NCBI GenBank assembly: GCA_014523625.1
Contig: JAATVP010000171.1
Location: 1 to 12,798, forward strand
Origin: Nitrososphaerales archaeon TH5896
GTDB taxonomy: Archaea > Thermoproteota > Nitrososphaeria > Nitrososphaerales > Nitrososphaeraceae
Reading direction: 5' to 3'
DNA length: 12,798 bases
In this document: positions 1 through 6,727 of the stretch, in pieces
How positions within the stretch are numbered: position 1 is the stretch's first letter
How the letters are laid out: each line of letters opens with the position of its first letter
Position numbers and translations under genes: made by a program
The notes under the pieces: generated by a model
Told to the model about the DNA's origin: nothing
What the model saw: only the letters and a program-made list of their open reading frames with translations
Databases searched by the model: none

Positions 1-678
1 ACTGTCACTATCATTCAAATCTGAGGTGCTGGTAGAGTCTTCATCAGCTGGTTCTTGGCTTATAGTGGATTCATTGTCGTCTACGTCTTGTTCTTCACTG
101 GTACTCTGCCCATCACCATCATCATTTGGGGCAGCTTCTTCAGTCGAGCCTTCTTCTGTTGTAGTCTCATCATTTGATGAGCTGTCTTGTGGATTTTCGT
201 CGTCGTCAACACCATTATCATCTTCATTCGAATTAGAAGATGGATCAGTTGTTTCATCATTGTCATTACTGTCGTCGTCAACATCATTATCTGAAGATTC
301 GGAAGTTGGTGTTATGGGTGCACTATTCTGGGTATCTTGTTGTGAGTCATTATCATCACCGTTGCCATCGTCATCGGATCCAGATGAGCCAGAATTTTCA
401 TCATCGTTACTATTATTTTTGTCATTATTATCGCCCTCATCGCTTGATAACGATTCATCTTCACTACCTGAAGATTCTAGAGCTGATGTAGTAGGTGTAG
501 AGGTACTGTCCTGTGCAGGTAGACGTGGAGGGAGGAGCGTAGAGGTAATGTTCTGTGCTTGCACAGAACTGTGGCTTTCATTAATCGTGGTTAGTACGAC
601 CGTCGACAGCAGCAAAACCGCTGTTAGTACGCTGAACCTGATATGTGTCAAGTTAATCAATCTCTTCTTCAGAGTCAC
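1..678 (-). CDS. Exported, highly acidic low-complexity protein (3' end cut by window edge)
   Basis: The reading frame is open from a GTG at 678 down to base 1 (226 codons) and runs off the left edge. The nearest upstream in-frame stop is 12 codons before the GTG; a TTG at 660 is an alternative start. The N-terminus is a Sec-type signal peptide: basic start (LKKR), hydrophobic stretch FSVLTAVLLLSTVVL, then SSVQAQ, with likely cleavage after VQA. The mature part is almost entirely Asp, Glu, Asn, Ser, Thr, Gly and Pro, with runs such as DDDGNGDDND and only about two basic residues. No fold is recognisable. It could be a cell-surface or matrix protein, perhaps binding cations, but that is inference. 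The opposite strand is also open over this stretch (26-703) only because GAT/GAC/TCA-rich codons read as a Ser-rich shadow; the signal peptide and acidic composition favour the minus strand. Confidence 0.75.
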   Translation of the reverse strand, partial: MTLKKRLINLTHIRFSVLTAVLLLSTVVLTTINESHSSVQAQNITSTLLPPRLPAQDSTSTPTTSALESSGSEDESLSSDEGDNNDKNNSNDDENSGSSGSDDDGNGDDNDSQQDTQNSAPITPTSESSDNDVDDDSNDNDETTDPSSNSNEDDNGVDDDENPQDSSSNDETTTEEGSTEEAAPNDDGDGQSTSEEQDVDDNESTISQEPADEDSTSTSDLNDSDS

Positions 679-981
679 TATTTGGTTACAAATCTTATCT
701 TGATTAATTCAGATTTATGTTATATTTTTTCGATAACAAATTGGAGAGAAAATGCAGCCGCAATTTGAAATTGCTACTGAGCTTAATATTACAGTTCCAA
801 TTCGGATGGTAACCCAGTAAAAATCAGTACCGTTATGACTTGAAATTTGTTGCATTATGGACAGTTTTTCATTATATCTTTGCGTAACTCATGACTTTGT
901 TCCCATTTATGAATTTCTAATCGGGCATGATCTGTTAGTAATATTATCGCTTACAAGATATATTCCGTTCAGGTAAAATTT
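679..981. other. Intergenic spacer
   Basis: This stretch holds no convincing reading frame or RNA gene on either strand. The only element seen is an AT-rich run at about 716-733, which on the minus strand reads AAAAAATATAACATAAATC. It could be the TATA element of the acidic protein starting at 678. Confidence 0.5.
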
Positions 982-1587
982 TCAATTTGGACGGGCCATA
1001 ACTAGTTTCCATGGGTTCGATGTTGTATCTACGTCAGCATCACAGGTTTCTGAACTATCGACGCTCGTTGCTCTGAGACATTCCACAACATAAGACTGAC
1101 AAAGTTCTTGTGTATTGGCGCTATCTATTCCCATGCAGCCTTGCACGAAGCCATCGTAATAGCCTTTATCTCCGTCTGCATTTTGTCCACAGGTTTGATA
1201 ACTAAATGTGTTAAATTGTAATCCCCCACCATCTTGTTTGCCACTGCCTACACAGTTGTTGTACCAGCGGGTTTCATTAACTGCTGTGTTTTGTACTGTT
1301 AATGTTGGTGCATTTGCAATAACAGGAGTATTATCATTATCGTTACCGTCGTTGTCATTCTCATCATCGTCATCATCATCTCTTTCTCCAGGTCTTCCAG
1401 CGTCTTCCCATGCTTCTTGTTCTCGTTCATCTATCTCTTCTTTCTCTTCTTCACTCGCATCATCTGGAAATGTGTAACCATCATCTTCAGTTGTTGGAGA
1501 CGCGTATATTGAAAGCTGATTTGATGTTATCATCGTTATTATCGCCACTGTCAAGCTGACAGCCCCAATCAATTTAATTATACTCAT
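982..1587 (-). CDS. Exported six-cysteine protein with acidic linker
   Basis: A 201-residue protein of unknown function. Residues 1-29 form a signal peptide (MSIIKLIGAVSLTVAIITMI, then SIYAS), with likely cleavage near A29. Residues 35-86 are highly charged: a Glu-rich stretch (EEEKEEIDEREQEAWEDAG) followed by a run of six Asp and Asp/Asn repeats. Residues about 100-190 are a compact domain with six Cys (112, 133, 151, 163, 170, 182) and the segment GYYDGFVQGC. The even number of Cys in an exported protein suggests three disulphides. I recall similar YxDGxxxGC secreted proteins as common in soil thaumarchaea, but I know of no function. The ATG at 1587 lies 14-25 bases from a TATA-like TTTAAAATAGTC, so the leader would be very short or absent. 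The neighbours are other exported proteins on the same strand. Confidence 0.85.
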   Translation of the reverse strand: MSIIKLIGAVSLTVAIITMITSNQLSIYASPTTEDDGYTFPDDASEEEKEEIDEREQEAWEDAGRPGERDDDDDDENDNDGNDNDNTPVIANAPTLTVQNTAVNETRWYNNCVGSGKQDGGGLQFNTFSYQTCGQNADGDKGYYDGFVQGCMGIDSANTQELCQSYVVECLRATSVDSSETCDADVDTTSNPWKLVMARPN

Positions 1588-1600
1588 TCCATGTTCATTT

Positions 1601-1612
1601 GACTATTTTAAA
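1601..1612 (-). promoter_or_regulatory. TATA-like element of the six-Cys protein gene
   Basis: On the minus strand this reads TTTAAAATAGTC and ends about 14 bases before the ATG at 1587. An archaeal TATA element is normally centred about 26 bases before the transcript start, so transcription would begin at or near the start codon. A second AT-rich motif (CTATATCA) lies further upstream, so which is used is uncertain. Confidence 0.35.
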
Positions 1613-1686
1613 TGAGTGTGCCAGTGATATAGTTGGAGTCGCTAGTATTACTACTAATACTAATAATCCCATCAATAGGGGTATCC

Positions 1687-2049
1687 TCAATGATTATACA
1701 CTTTCTCCAAGATATCATCTAATACCTGTTGTGGTGTTACTTCGGGCTCAGCAAAATTATATGCATAACATTCGTTTATTGTTAGACTAAATTGTAAACA
1801 GAAACCTGACATCATGCTGCAATACCGCTCTGCCTCCACGTCATTAGATTCTGCCTGTTCCATACACTTATCTATTATTCCCTCTGAGGTCTCTGGTGGA
1901 TCCCAATTATCTCCATCTATTAGATTCGGTAGACGTGGCATTTCTACCACTTGTTGTGCTTGTACTTCCAATTGTTGCGTTGCCAAAGTGGCAGCGACGA
2001 GCAGTATAACAGTAATTATCCCGCTTTTCAGAGCTTTTTTGCAGTCCAT
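1687..2049 (-). CDS. Small exported four-cysteine protein
   Basis: This is a protein of 120 residues from the ATG at 2049, or 135 from an upstream ATG at 2094. I prefer 2049 because a TATA-like TTTATAGTA lies 22-30 bases before it, as expected for a leaderless archaeal transcript, and because the shorter protein starts directly with a signal peptide (MDCKKALKSG, then IITVILLVAATLA, then EVQAQ). Likely cleavage is after VQA, the same end as in the acidic protein at 678. The mature part starts QQVVEMPRLPNL. It carries four Cys within about 33 residues (62, 77, 84, 94 in the short form), probably two disulphides, followed by a predicted helix to the end. I do not recognise the family. It lies about 100 bases upstream of the six-Cys gene on the same strand, but each has its own TATA-like element. 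Confidence 0.8.
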   Translation of the reverse strand: MDCKKALKSGIITVILLVAATLATQQLEVQAQQVVEMPRLPNLIDGDNWDPPETSEGIIDKCMEQAESNDVEAERYCSMMSGFCLQFSLTINECYAYNFAEPEVTPQQVLDDILEKVYNH

Positions 2050-2070
2050 ATCCCAAATATAGACATACTC

Positions 2071-2079
2071 TACTATAAA
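2071..2079 (-). promoter_or_regulatory. TATA-like element deciding the start at 2049
   Basis: The minus strand reads TTTATAGTA, 22-30 bases before the ATG at 2049. This is the classical spacing for a leaderless archaeal mRNA. The alternative ATG at 2094 would lie upstream of this element and so would not be transcribed from it. Confidence 0.5.
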
Positions 2080-2094
2080 TAGTCGATTATACAT

Positions 2095-2509
2095 AGCTGC
2101 ATATAGTCAAAATATTATAGTTTTGATATCATATGTGAGTTTAATACTAGAAGTTCTGCTGTTTTGCTTAGTTACTTGGCCTGGGGAAAAGCAATTACTA
2201 TTCCCTGAATTTTGTATCGATGTATTCTACCTAAAAAGCTAAATAACGACAACTTGTCAACTGCTAAGAACCGTCTTGCCGCTGCATCATCGACTTTAAT
2301 TGATCGATGAGTCTGTGTTGAATTAGTAGTAAAGAAATAATTAATGATTCTGACGGAAATGGATGTCTCCACCATATTTCAGATCAATCAAGCGCCCCAG
2401 AATACTTTCAAACGTATCTACAGATGATAGTCCGAGATGAGTGATTAGAACATAAACACTCCATATGATTTTTTATGATCTGGTCGTTGTTTCCGATCGG
2501 GCATTTCTC
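2095..2509. other. Intergenic spacer, no supported gene
   Basis: No reading frame here looks coding. A 67-codon minus-strand frame (2172-2375) lacks a signal peptide, a recognisable motif or a nearby promoter and I treat it as chance. I see no RNA gene or strong repeat. Confidence 0.45.
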
Positions 2510-2793
2510 TCATCCCAATGGACAAAGAGCGTTCGCTGCGGCACCAGGATCGCCAGGGAATCCTAATGCTGACGCAGCCAATTCTGCTTGTGCAGGATTA
2601 TCTGAAACAAACCGGCAGAGCTGATTAATTAGATCTTCACGTGACTTACCATTCGATCCAGAATTGTCACCATCATTTGAGTTGTTGCTGCTTGCACTTG
2701 ATATGGTTCAGCAAGACCTATAGTAATTAGCGAGACTGCCAGAATAAGCAGATGTATGCTCTTATAGTTGAAACTTTCCGTGTTTCTTATCAT
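2510..2793 (-). pseudogene. Small exported two-Cys protein interrupted by a -1 frameshift
   Basis: From the ATG at 2793 the frame gives a good signal peptide (MIRNTESFNYKS, then IHLLILAVSLITIGLA, then YQVQA), but it reaches a stop at 2629-2631. The next frame, read from about 2690 to the TGA at 2510-2512, gives a coherent exported-type sequence: an Asn/Asp/Gly/Ser-rich linker (SNNSNDGDNSGS), then SREDLINQLCRFVSDNPAQ and a Gly/Ala/Pro-rich end with a second Cys (ALCPLG). The two frames join if one base is added near 2686-2700, where the strand reads GCAAGCAGCAACAAC. That gives about 95 codons. A TATA-like GTTATATAG lies 30-38 bases upstream of the ATG (2823-2831). The VQA ending matches two neighbouring exported proteins. 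It may be a recent pseudogene, a sequencing error in a short repeat, or much less likely programmed frameshifting. Confidence 0.6.
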
Positions 2794-3234
2794 GATCCAG
2801 TGAATCCATGATGTTCAAAGATCTATATAACTTTTAGTTATTACTTGTCACAGTGTCCATATTCTTTCGACGCGAAAATGAGATCAGTTGAAAAGCTAGC
2901 CAGAAATTCAGTACTATTGTTATTTTCACCGATTGGGTTTTGACATTGTTATTATCATAGCAATGGGATGATATCATTTACATGAGCGATAATATTTGTT
3001 ACCACATAACAGACATTCTATTAGGACTTCAGATTCAATCGGTACAAGATTGATACTAGTTCTTTTCTTTTTCGATTTTACCTTGCATATACTGGATATT
3101 TCAAAAATAATACAATCTGATTGCTGCTCTTCTTCAGAGAGCCGCTATATTTCAGATTAGATAAATCTTTCTTTTCTGCTCTTGTTCGCGTCATTCAAAC
3201 AACATGTTTAGAGACTGGTTCAATTTTTGCAATC
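2794..3234. other. Intergenic spacer
   Basis: Apart from the TATA-like GTTATATAG of the broken gene (minus strand, 2823-2831), I see no supported gene or RNA. A plus-strand frame starting at 3121 overlaps the end of the next real gene antisense and has no coding character. Confidence 0.45.
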
Positions 3235-3876
3235 TTACTTTACGACAGTTATGTGGTATACGTTGACATATTCTTGCTGCTGGTCTCGAATTCCTACAGC
3301 AGGATAATGTGATAGATCAGTTGTATGGGGTAATGCTACAACTTTGACAAATACAACAAAATTCCCCTCAGAGACTGGCTTTATTTGAAGCTGGGCTTCA
3401 TATAAGGTGTTGGTTGCCCATGGACTATTGTAAAACTCAATAGACGGATATTTTGCAGTTGTTGTTTTAGTTAATCCGGTATATTCGGATCCAATTTCAT
3501 CACCAATTGATATAAAGACCGGACTTTGAGTAAAATTATGATGTAATATACTTACAATTTTATTTGCAATGTTGTCGTGAATATCACTTGTAATATTAGG
3601 AAATGATATTGAAGCGATTTGAAAGTCTGTTGTATCTCCAAGATTGACACTTGTTATAGTTACAACAAATGATTCTCCTAAATGTAAGATACCGCTATCA
3701 GATAATGCTGATGACGAGGTATTTACATTGACGTTTATGATCTTTGGCAGTGGTTGTGAAGCGTGTCGTGTAGCCAAATAAAAATGTGGAAAGAAATACA
3801 ATGAAAAGAGAAAAAATATGGCTAATAGAACTGGAATTATTACTATCAGAATGATGGTATGCATTTTCGCGTACAT
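3235..3876 (-). CDS. Membrane-anchored extracytoplasmic protein of unknown function
   Basis: The frame is open from a GTG at 3960 (241 residues). I place the start at the ATG at 3876 (213 residues), because the protein then begins just before its membrane segment and a TATA-like TTTATATTTA lies 35-44 bases upstream; an ATG at 3864 is also possible. One strong hydrophobic segment (HTIILIVIIPVLLAIFFLFS) follows immediately and reads as a signal anchor. The remaining 170 or so residues look like an extracellular beta-rich domain: an alternating hydrophobic segment around LHLGESFVVTITSVNLGDTT, several N-x-S/T sites, and a C-terminal part (YEAQLQIKPVSEGNFVVFVK, ending HITVVK) suggestive of an Ig-like or beta-sandwich fold. 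No Cys and no catalytic motif are seen. It is separated by about 430 bases from the hydrolase gene, so it is probably its own transcript. Confidence 0.7.
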   Translation of the reverse strand: MYAKMHTIILIVIIPVLLAIFFLFSLYFFPHFYLATRHASQPLPKIINVNVNTSSSALSDSGILHLGESFVVTITSVNLGDTTDFQIASISFPNITSDIHDNIANKIVSILHHNFTQSPVFISIGDEIGSEYTGLTKTTTAKYPSIEFYNSPWATNTLYEAQLQIKPVSEGNFVVFVKVVALPHTTDLSHYPAVGIRDQQQEYVNVYHITVVK

Positions 3877-3954
3877 ATAGTGATTTTTGAATATTAGGTA
3901 TTGCCAATAGTAAATATAAACTAACTTAGAAACTCTTTCATTCAATAATTTTTC

Positions 3955-3978
3955 ACTCACTGAATGGAATCAGTGAGT
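3955..3978. repeat. Perfect 9-bp inverted repeat at the possible GTG start
   Basis: ACTCACTGA (3955-3963), a six-base loop, then TCAGTGAGT (3970-3978). The arms are perfect complements. The repeat covers the GTG at 3958-3960 that would be the longest start of the membrane-anchored protein. A TATA-like TTTAAATATAG lies at about 3999-4010 on the minus strand, so a transcript from it would carry this hairpin at its 5' end. It could be an operator, an RNA hairpin, or chance. Confidence 0.5.
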
Positions 3979-4386
3979 ACCGTATCTCTTTATTATGACT
4001 ATATTTAAAACCGTTGACTGGTTTTTCTTATATCCATCTTTGTAACGCGGTAAAGTTCAAACTTTGATATTCCTGCTTTTCCTTTCTTTCTAATGTTATT
4101 ATTTGCCTATTTATAATCTGGGGCTCTTTAGACAAATCAGGCAATCCTTCAAGAAGAGTGTAAGATATACCTCTGCCGCCCCAAGTCTATTAAAAATTCA
4201 AAATTCAAAATCGGTTATGACATGACTTTTGATTCTTGTTATTTAACCAAACCCCTTGCCTTCCAAGCTTGCATCAAGACTACAAACTATTACATTTAGA
4301 ATAATAAAGATCAGCGTTCACATCAACGTATCGGTATTTCTACTATTTTGGTTGATGGCCAACATACCAGCTGTTTATCCATTGTT
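3979..4386. other. Intergenic spacer with short tandem repeat
   Basis: No gene is supported. The stretch contains the AT-rich element at 3999-4010 and a short tandem repeat AAAATTC-AAAATTC-AAAATC at 4193-4212. On the minus strand the latter is a T-rich series that could help end transcripts from the hydrolase gene, although it lies about 175 bases past the stop. Confidence 0.35.
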
Positions 4387-6063
4387 TCATTTTGTCATCC
4401 ATGGGTAAATTACACGTGAACCGTCTTCAGTAAATGTTCCAAATTTATTCTGAGCTGCAGCTATTGCAGAATCAGATATTACGCCGTCTTTATTTTGGGA
4501 GACTGATTCCTTGATGATCAATTCGAGTGCTTCTGCACCTTTAGTTTTTTGCCTAATAAGGCCTGAATCTGAATGATGTTGTTTCCCAAAGTCTATGCAA
4601 AACAGTCCAAACTTTCCTTCAGGTCTATAATTATCAAGCCATTCATAGTTATCCATGAGTGACCAATGTAGATAACCCATAATATGAACACCATCATCCA
4701 TTGCCTTTCTAACTTGTTGAAGATGTGACACAATGAATGGAGCACGATATCCGTCATGTTTATCAGCGACACCATTCTCAGTTATAAAAATCGGTATGCC
4801 ATTCCATTGCTTTTCAATTCTCATAATCACCTTGTACAACCCTTTGGGGTAGATTTCCCACCCGAGAGTATTTAGTATGCTATGAGGTTGTTTGTTCGCC
4901 ATACTTAGATCATTTATGGGAACTCCCCCAACAAACTTTGCAGAGGTTAAAGAAACGATCTTATTAGAATAAACATAAACCCTGCGATAGTAATCAAGAC
5001 CAATGAAATCAGTTTTGTTTTTCCAGTCCTCGTGTACAATAAATTCTTCACTATTCTTATTGCTTCTTTGAAGTGTGTTCAGATAGTTTAGATCTTCCTC
5101 ACCTTCAATGACAGCGTTAATAAAGTAATCATTTGTGAAATAACTAAAATTTTTTGCAGCTTCAATATTATCTTTCGTTGTTATACCGAATATTTTACTT
5201 TGTTCAGCTGGAATGACATCCATCATCAGATGAGTAAAACCAACTTTATTTGTAAGGCCATCTCCATCTGCGTCGATATTGTCAAGGGCAGTGATCTTGT
5301 TGTATGCTTGAACATGTGCTTCGATAAGATTGTGTAATACAATTTTTGCTCTTTTCCCTTTGAGGAAAAAACCAGGTGGCCATAATCCAGAGATATAACC
5401 GCCTCCAATTATTGTGGCTACAGGTTCACCTATTGTTATCCAATAATCAACTAGCTCTCTAAATTCTAAAACTATTCGTTCCACGTATCTGATGAACCTT
5501 TTAACAGTTTCATCATTCTCCCAGCCTCTAAGAGATTTCCAATAGGGATCGGACGGCAATGGATCTCCTAGTGGAAGGTCCTTTATTGGATGTGGCAACA
5601 AATTTTGACCTATCCGTTTTAGAAATTGTTGGGGAGGAGTCAGGACCCATAAAGGGAGTGTTGCATGATTTAGTGAAACCACTGGTATTAGGTTTCTTTC
5701 CCTAATGGCTACTAACATTTCCTTATAATGATCAATAGCCACCTGATCCCAGTGATCTTTCTCGGGTTCGATACGTGCCCACTCGATGCTTATTCTGAAA
5801 GTATTTAGCCCTAAACTTCTCGCGAGATCGAAATCTCTTTTATAATATTTAGCATCCCAGAATCTGGCTGCGTCACCTGCTGACTGTAGATCAACTTGAG
5901 TGCCTCCTTTGTAGAATACACTTGGTTTTGAGATGGTTGAAATTCTCTTGCTAATTTGTTTTGATCGTGTAAAAAAATCCCAGTCATTATTTGTGATGTT
6001 CCCTTCCACTTGATAAGAAGAAGTTGATACACCCCATAGGAAAGTTTTGGGTAATGCTTTCAT
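4387..6063 (-). CDS. GH1 family glycoside hydrolase (beta-glucosidase-like)
   Basis: A 558-residue TIM-barrel hydrolase with no signal peptide, so cytoplasmic. GH1 landmarks appear in order: FLWGVSTSSYQVEG (8-21), FRISIEWARIEP (89-100), SLNHATLPLW (130-139), the acid/base region WITIGEP with E213, IGLDYYR (354-360), the nucleophile region FITENG with E429, and YLHWSLMDNYEW (464-475) followed by FGL. GH1 enzymes are retaining and cleave beta-glucosides, galactosides or related sugars; the substrate cannot be read here. Two oddities: the usual Asn before the acid/base Glu (NEP) is Gly212, and the protein is about 80-100 residues longer than common GH1 enzymes, with insertions near 140-180 and 260-350 including a calcium-loop-like D-A-D-G-D-G at 264-269. 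It is transcribed away from the metal importer and appears to be a single gene. Confidence 0.93.
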   Translation of the reverse strand: MKALPKTFLWGVSTSSYQVEGNITNNDWDFFTRSKQISKRISTISKPSVFYKGGTQVDLQSAGDAARFWDAKYYKRDFDLARSLGLNTFRISIEWARIEPEKDHWDQVAIDHYKEMLVAIRERNLIPVVSLNHATLPLWVLTPPQQFLKRIGQNLLPHPIKDLPLGDPLPSDPYWKSLRGWENDETVKRFIRYVERIVLEFRELVDYWITIGEPVATIIGGGYISGLWPPGFFLKGKRAKIVLHNLIEAHVQAYNKITALDNIDADGDGLTNKVGFTHLMMDVIPAEQSKIFGITTKDNIEAAKNFSYFTNDYFINAVIEGEEDLNYLNTLQRSNKNSEEFIVHEDWKNKTDFIGLDYYRRVYVYSNKIVSLTSAKFVGGVPINDLSMANKQPHSILNTLGWEIYPKGLYKVIMRIEKQWNGIPIFITENGVADKHDGYRAPFIVSHLQQVRKAMDDGVHIMGYLHWSLMDNYEWLDNYRPEGKFGLFCIDFGKQHHSDSGLIRQKTKGAEALELIIKESVSQNKDGVISDSAIAAAQNKFGTFTEDGSRVIYPWMTK

Positions 6064-6096
6064 TGCGCCCTGTTCTGTTGATCGACACCTCCTAGC

Positions 6097-6108
6097 TTTA
6101 ATATTTAT
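6097..6108 (-). promoter_or_regulatory. TATA-like promoter element of the GH1 gene
   Basis: The minus strand reads ATAAATATTAAA, 34-45 bases before the ATG at 6063. A transcript starting about 25 bases downstream would have a leader of roughly 10-15 bases. Confidence 0.4.
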
Positions 6109-6513
6109 GTGAGTCTACTCTAGTTATAGTCGTCAACCAAGTCGAATCCGTCTGGTATTTCTTAAACGTTTGTCATTTTCAACACTTCACATTGGACAAA
6201 CTCTAAGTATGACATTGTTAGATGGAAAAATCAAAGATTTCACTTTGGAACTTGTCTGCCTTCGGGTTGGAAGAATATTTACTAGTTATAACTGCTGCTT
6301 GGGCCATAAGGCCATTTCTACTACCTGAAAATCACCGTTATACACTCATTTTAACTAGAGATTTAATGACTACCCCAGGCGAAATGAGCCTTAACTTTTT
6401 CATTATTTATCTTAACGATCAAAGCAAAATATCGATTTAGCTAAAATCAGTAGAACCCCTCTAGGGGAAAAGCGCGATATTACTTTCCACTATTTTTGTA
6501 ATAATCATTTCTT

Positions 6514-6527
6514 ACTTAGTCGAAATC
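6514..6527 (+). repeat. Direct repeat copy 1 (ACTTAGTCGAAATC)
   Basis: It matches the copy at 6626-6639 in 13 of 14 bases. Both lie upstream of the metal importer genes. Confidence 0.5.
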
Positions 6528-6582
6528 ATTTAATACTTGCTTGATATAATCTAAGTCGTAATTACAAATACCCTCATTTTTT

Positions 6583-6608
6583 GTATCGATAAATCTATTA
6601 ATCGATAC
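6583..6608. promoter_or_regulatory. Perfect 8+8 bp dyad upstream of the importer, candidate operator
   Basis: GTATCGAT (6583-6590), a ten-base AT-rich spacer, then ATCGATAC (6601-6608). The arms are exact reverse complements. A centre-to-centre distance of 18 bases suits a dimeric helix-turn-helix protein contacting two successive grooves. It lies about 120 bases before the binding-protein start, so it could be an upstream activator or repressor site. The regulator is unknown. Confidence 0.5.
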
Positions 6609-6625
6609 TGATCGAAAATAGATCA

Positions 6626-6639
6626 ACTTAGTCGACATC
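6626..6639 (+). repeat. Direct repeat copy 2 (ACTTAGTCGACATC)
   Basis: It differs from the copy at 6514-6527 only at the eleventh base. The two copies are 112 bases apart and flank the dyad at 6583-6608. Confidence 0.5.
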
Positions 6640-6696
6640 GACAGAAGTATGAATGATTTAAAAAACAATATGACAAGTTAGGAGATCTAAACAAAG

Positions 6697-6704
6697 TTTT
6701 AATA
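6697..6704 (+). promoter_or_regulatory. TATA-like element of the metal importer operon
   Basis: TTTTAATA lies 24-31 bases before the ATG at 6728. This spacing would give a leaderless mRNA starting at or beside that ATG, and it supports choosing 6728 over the internal ATG at 6764. Confidence 0.45.
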
Positions 6705-6727
6705 CCTCATCCTCTTTTCCTCCTTCA

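Larger units (their letters stand above)
6109..6727. promoter_or_regulatory. Divergent regulatory spacer between the GH1 gene and the metal importer
   Basis: This long AT-rich spacer separates two divergent genes. A 72-codon plus-strand frame (6222-6440) has no motif or promoter I can support. The right half is rich in symmetric elements: CCCCT-CT-AGGGG at 6456-6467, a perfect 8+8 bp dyad at 6583-6608, TGATC-N7-GATCA at 6609-6625, and a 14-mer repeated at 6514 and 6626. This density just upstream of a metal uptake operon suggests binding sites for a metal-responsive repressor, but no protein is known to bind them. Confidence 0.45.

Noticed and set aside
26..703. 225-codon Ser-rich plus-strand frame
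   Set aside because: It is antisense to a frame with a clear signal peptide and acidic mature part; its Ser/Leu/Val composition is what GAT/GAA/TCA-rich codons give on the other strand.
2172..2375. 67-codon minus-strand frame
   Set aside because: No signal peptide, no recognisable motif and no promoter beside it; the length is within what chance gives in this composition.
3121..3312. 63-codon plus-strand frame with hydrophobic stretches
   Set aside because: TTG start, and its end overlaps the real minus-strand gene antisense; the hydrophobicity comes from the T-rich strand.
6086..6093. AGGAGGTG on the minus strand before the GH1 gene, a perfect match to the 16S rRNA 3' end
   Set aside because: It is 22 bases from the ATG at 6063, too far for a normal site, has no in-frame start codon nearer, and probably lies upstream of the transcript start predicted from the TATA element.
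6222..6440. 72-codon plus-strand frame in the divergent spacer
   Set aside because: No family resemblance and no ribosome-binding site or well-placed TATA element that I could support. A homology search could reverse this.
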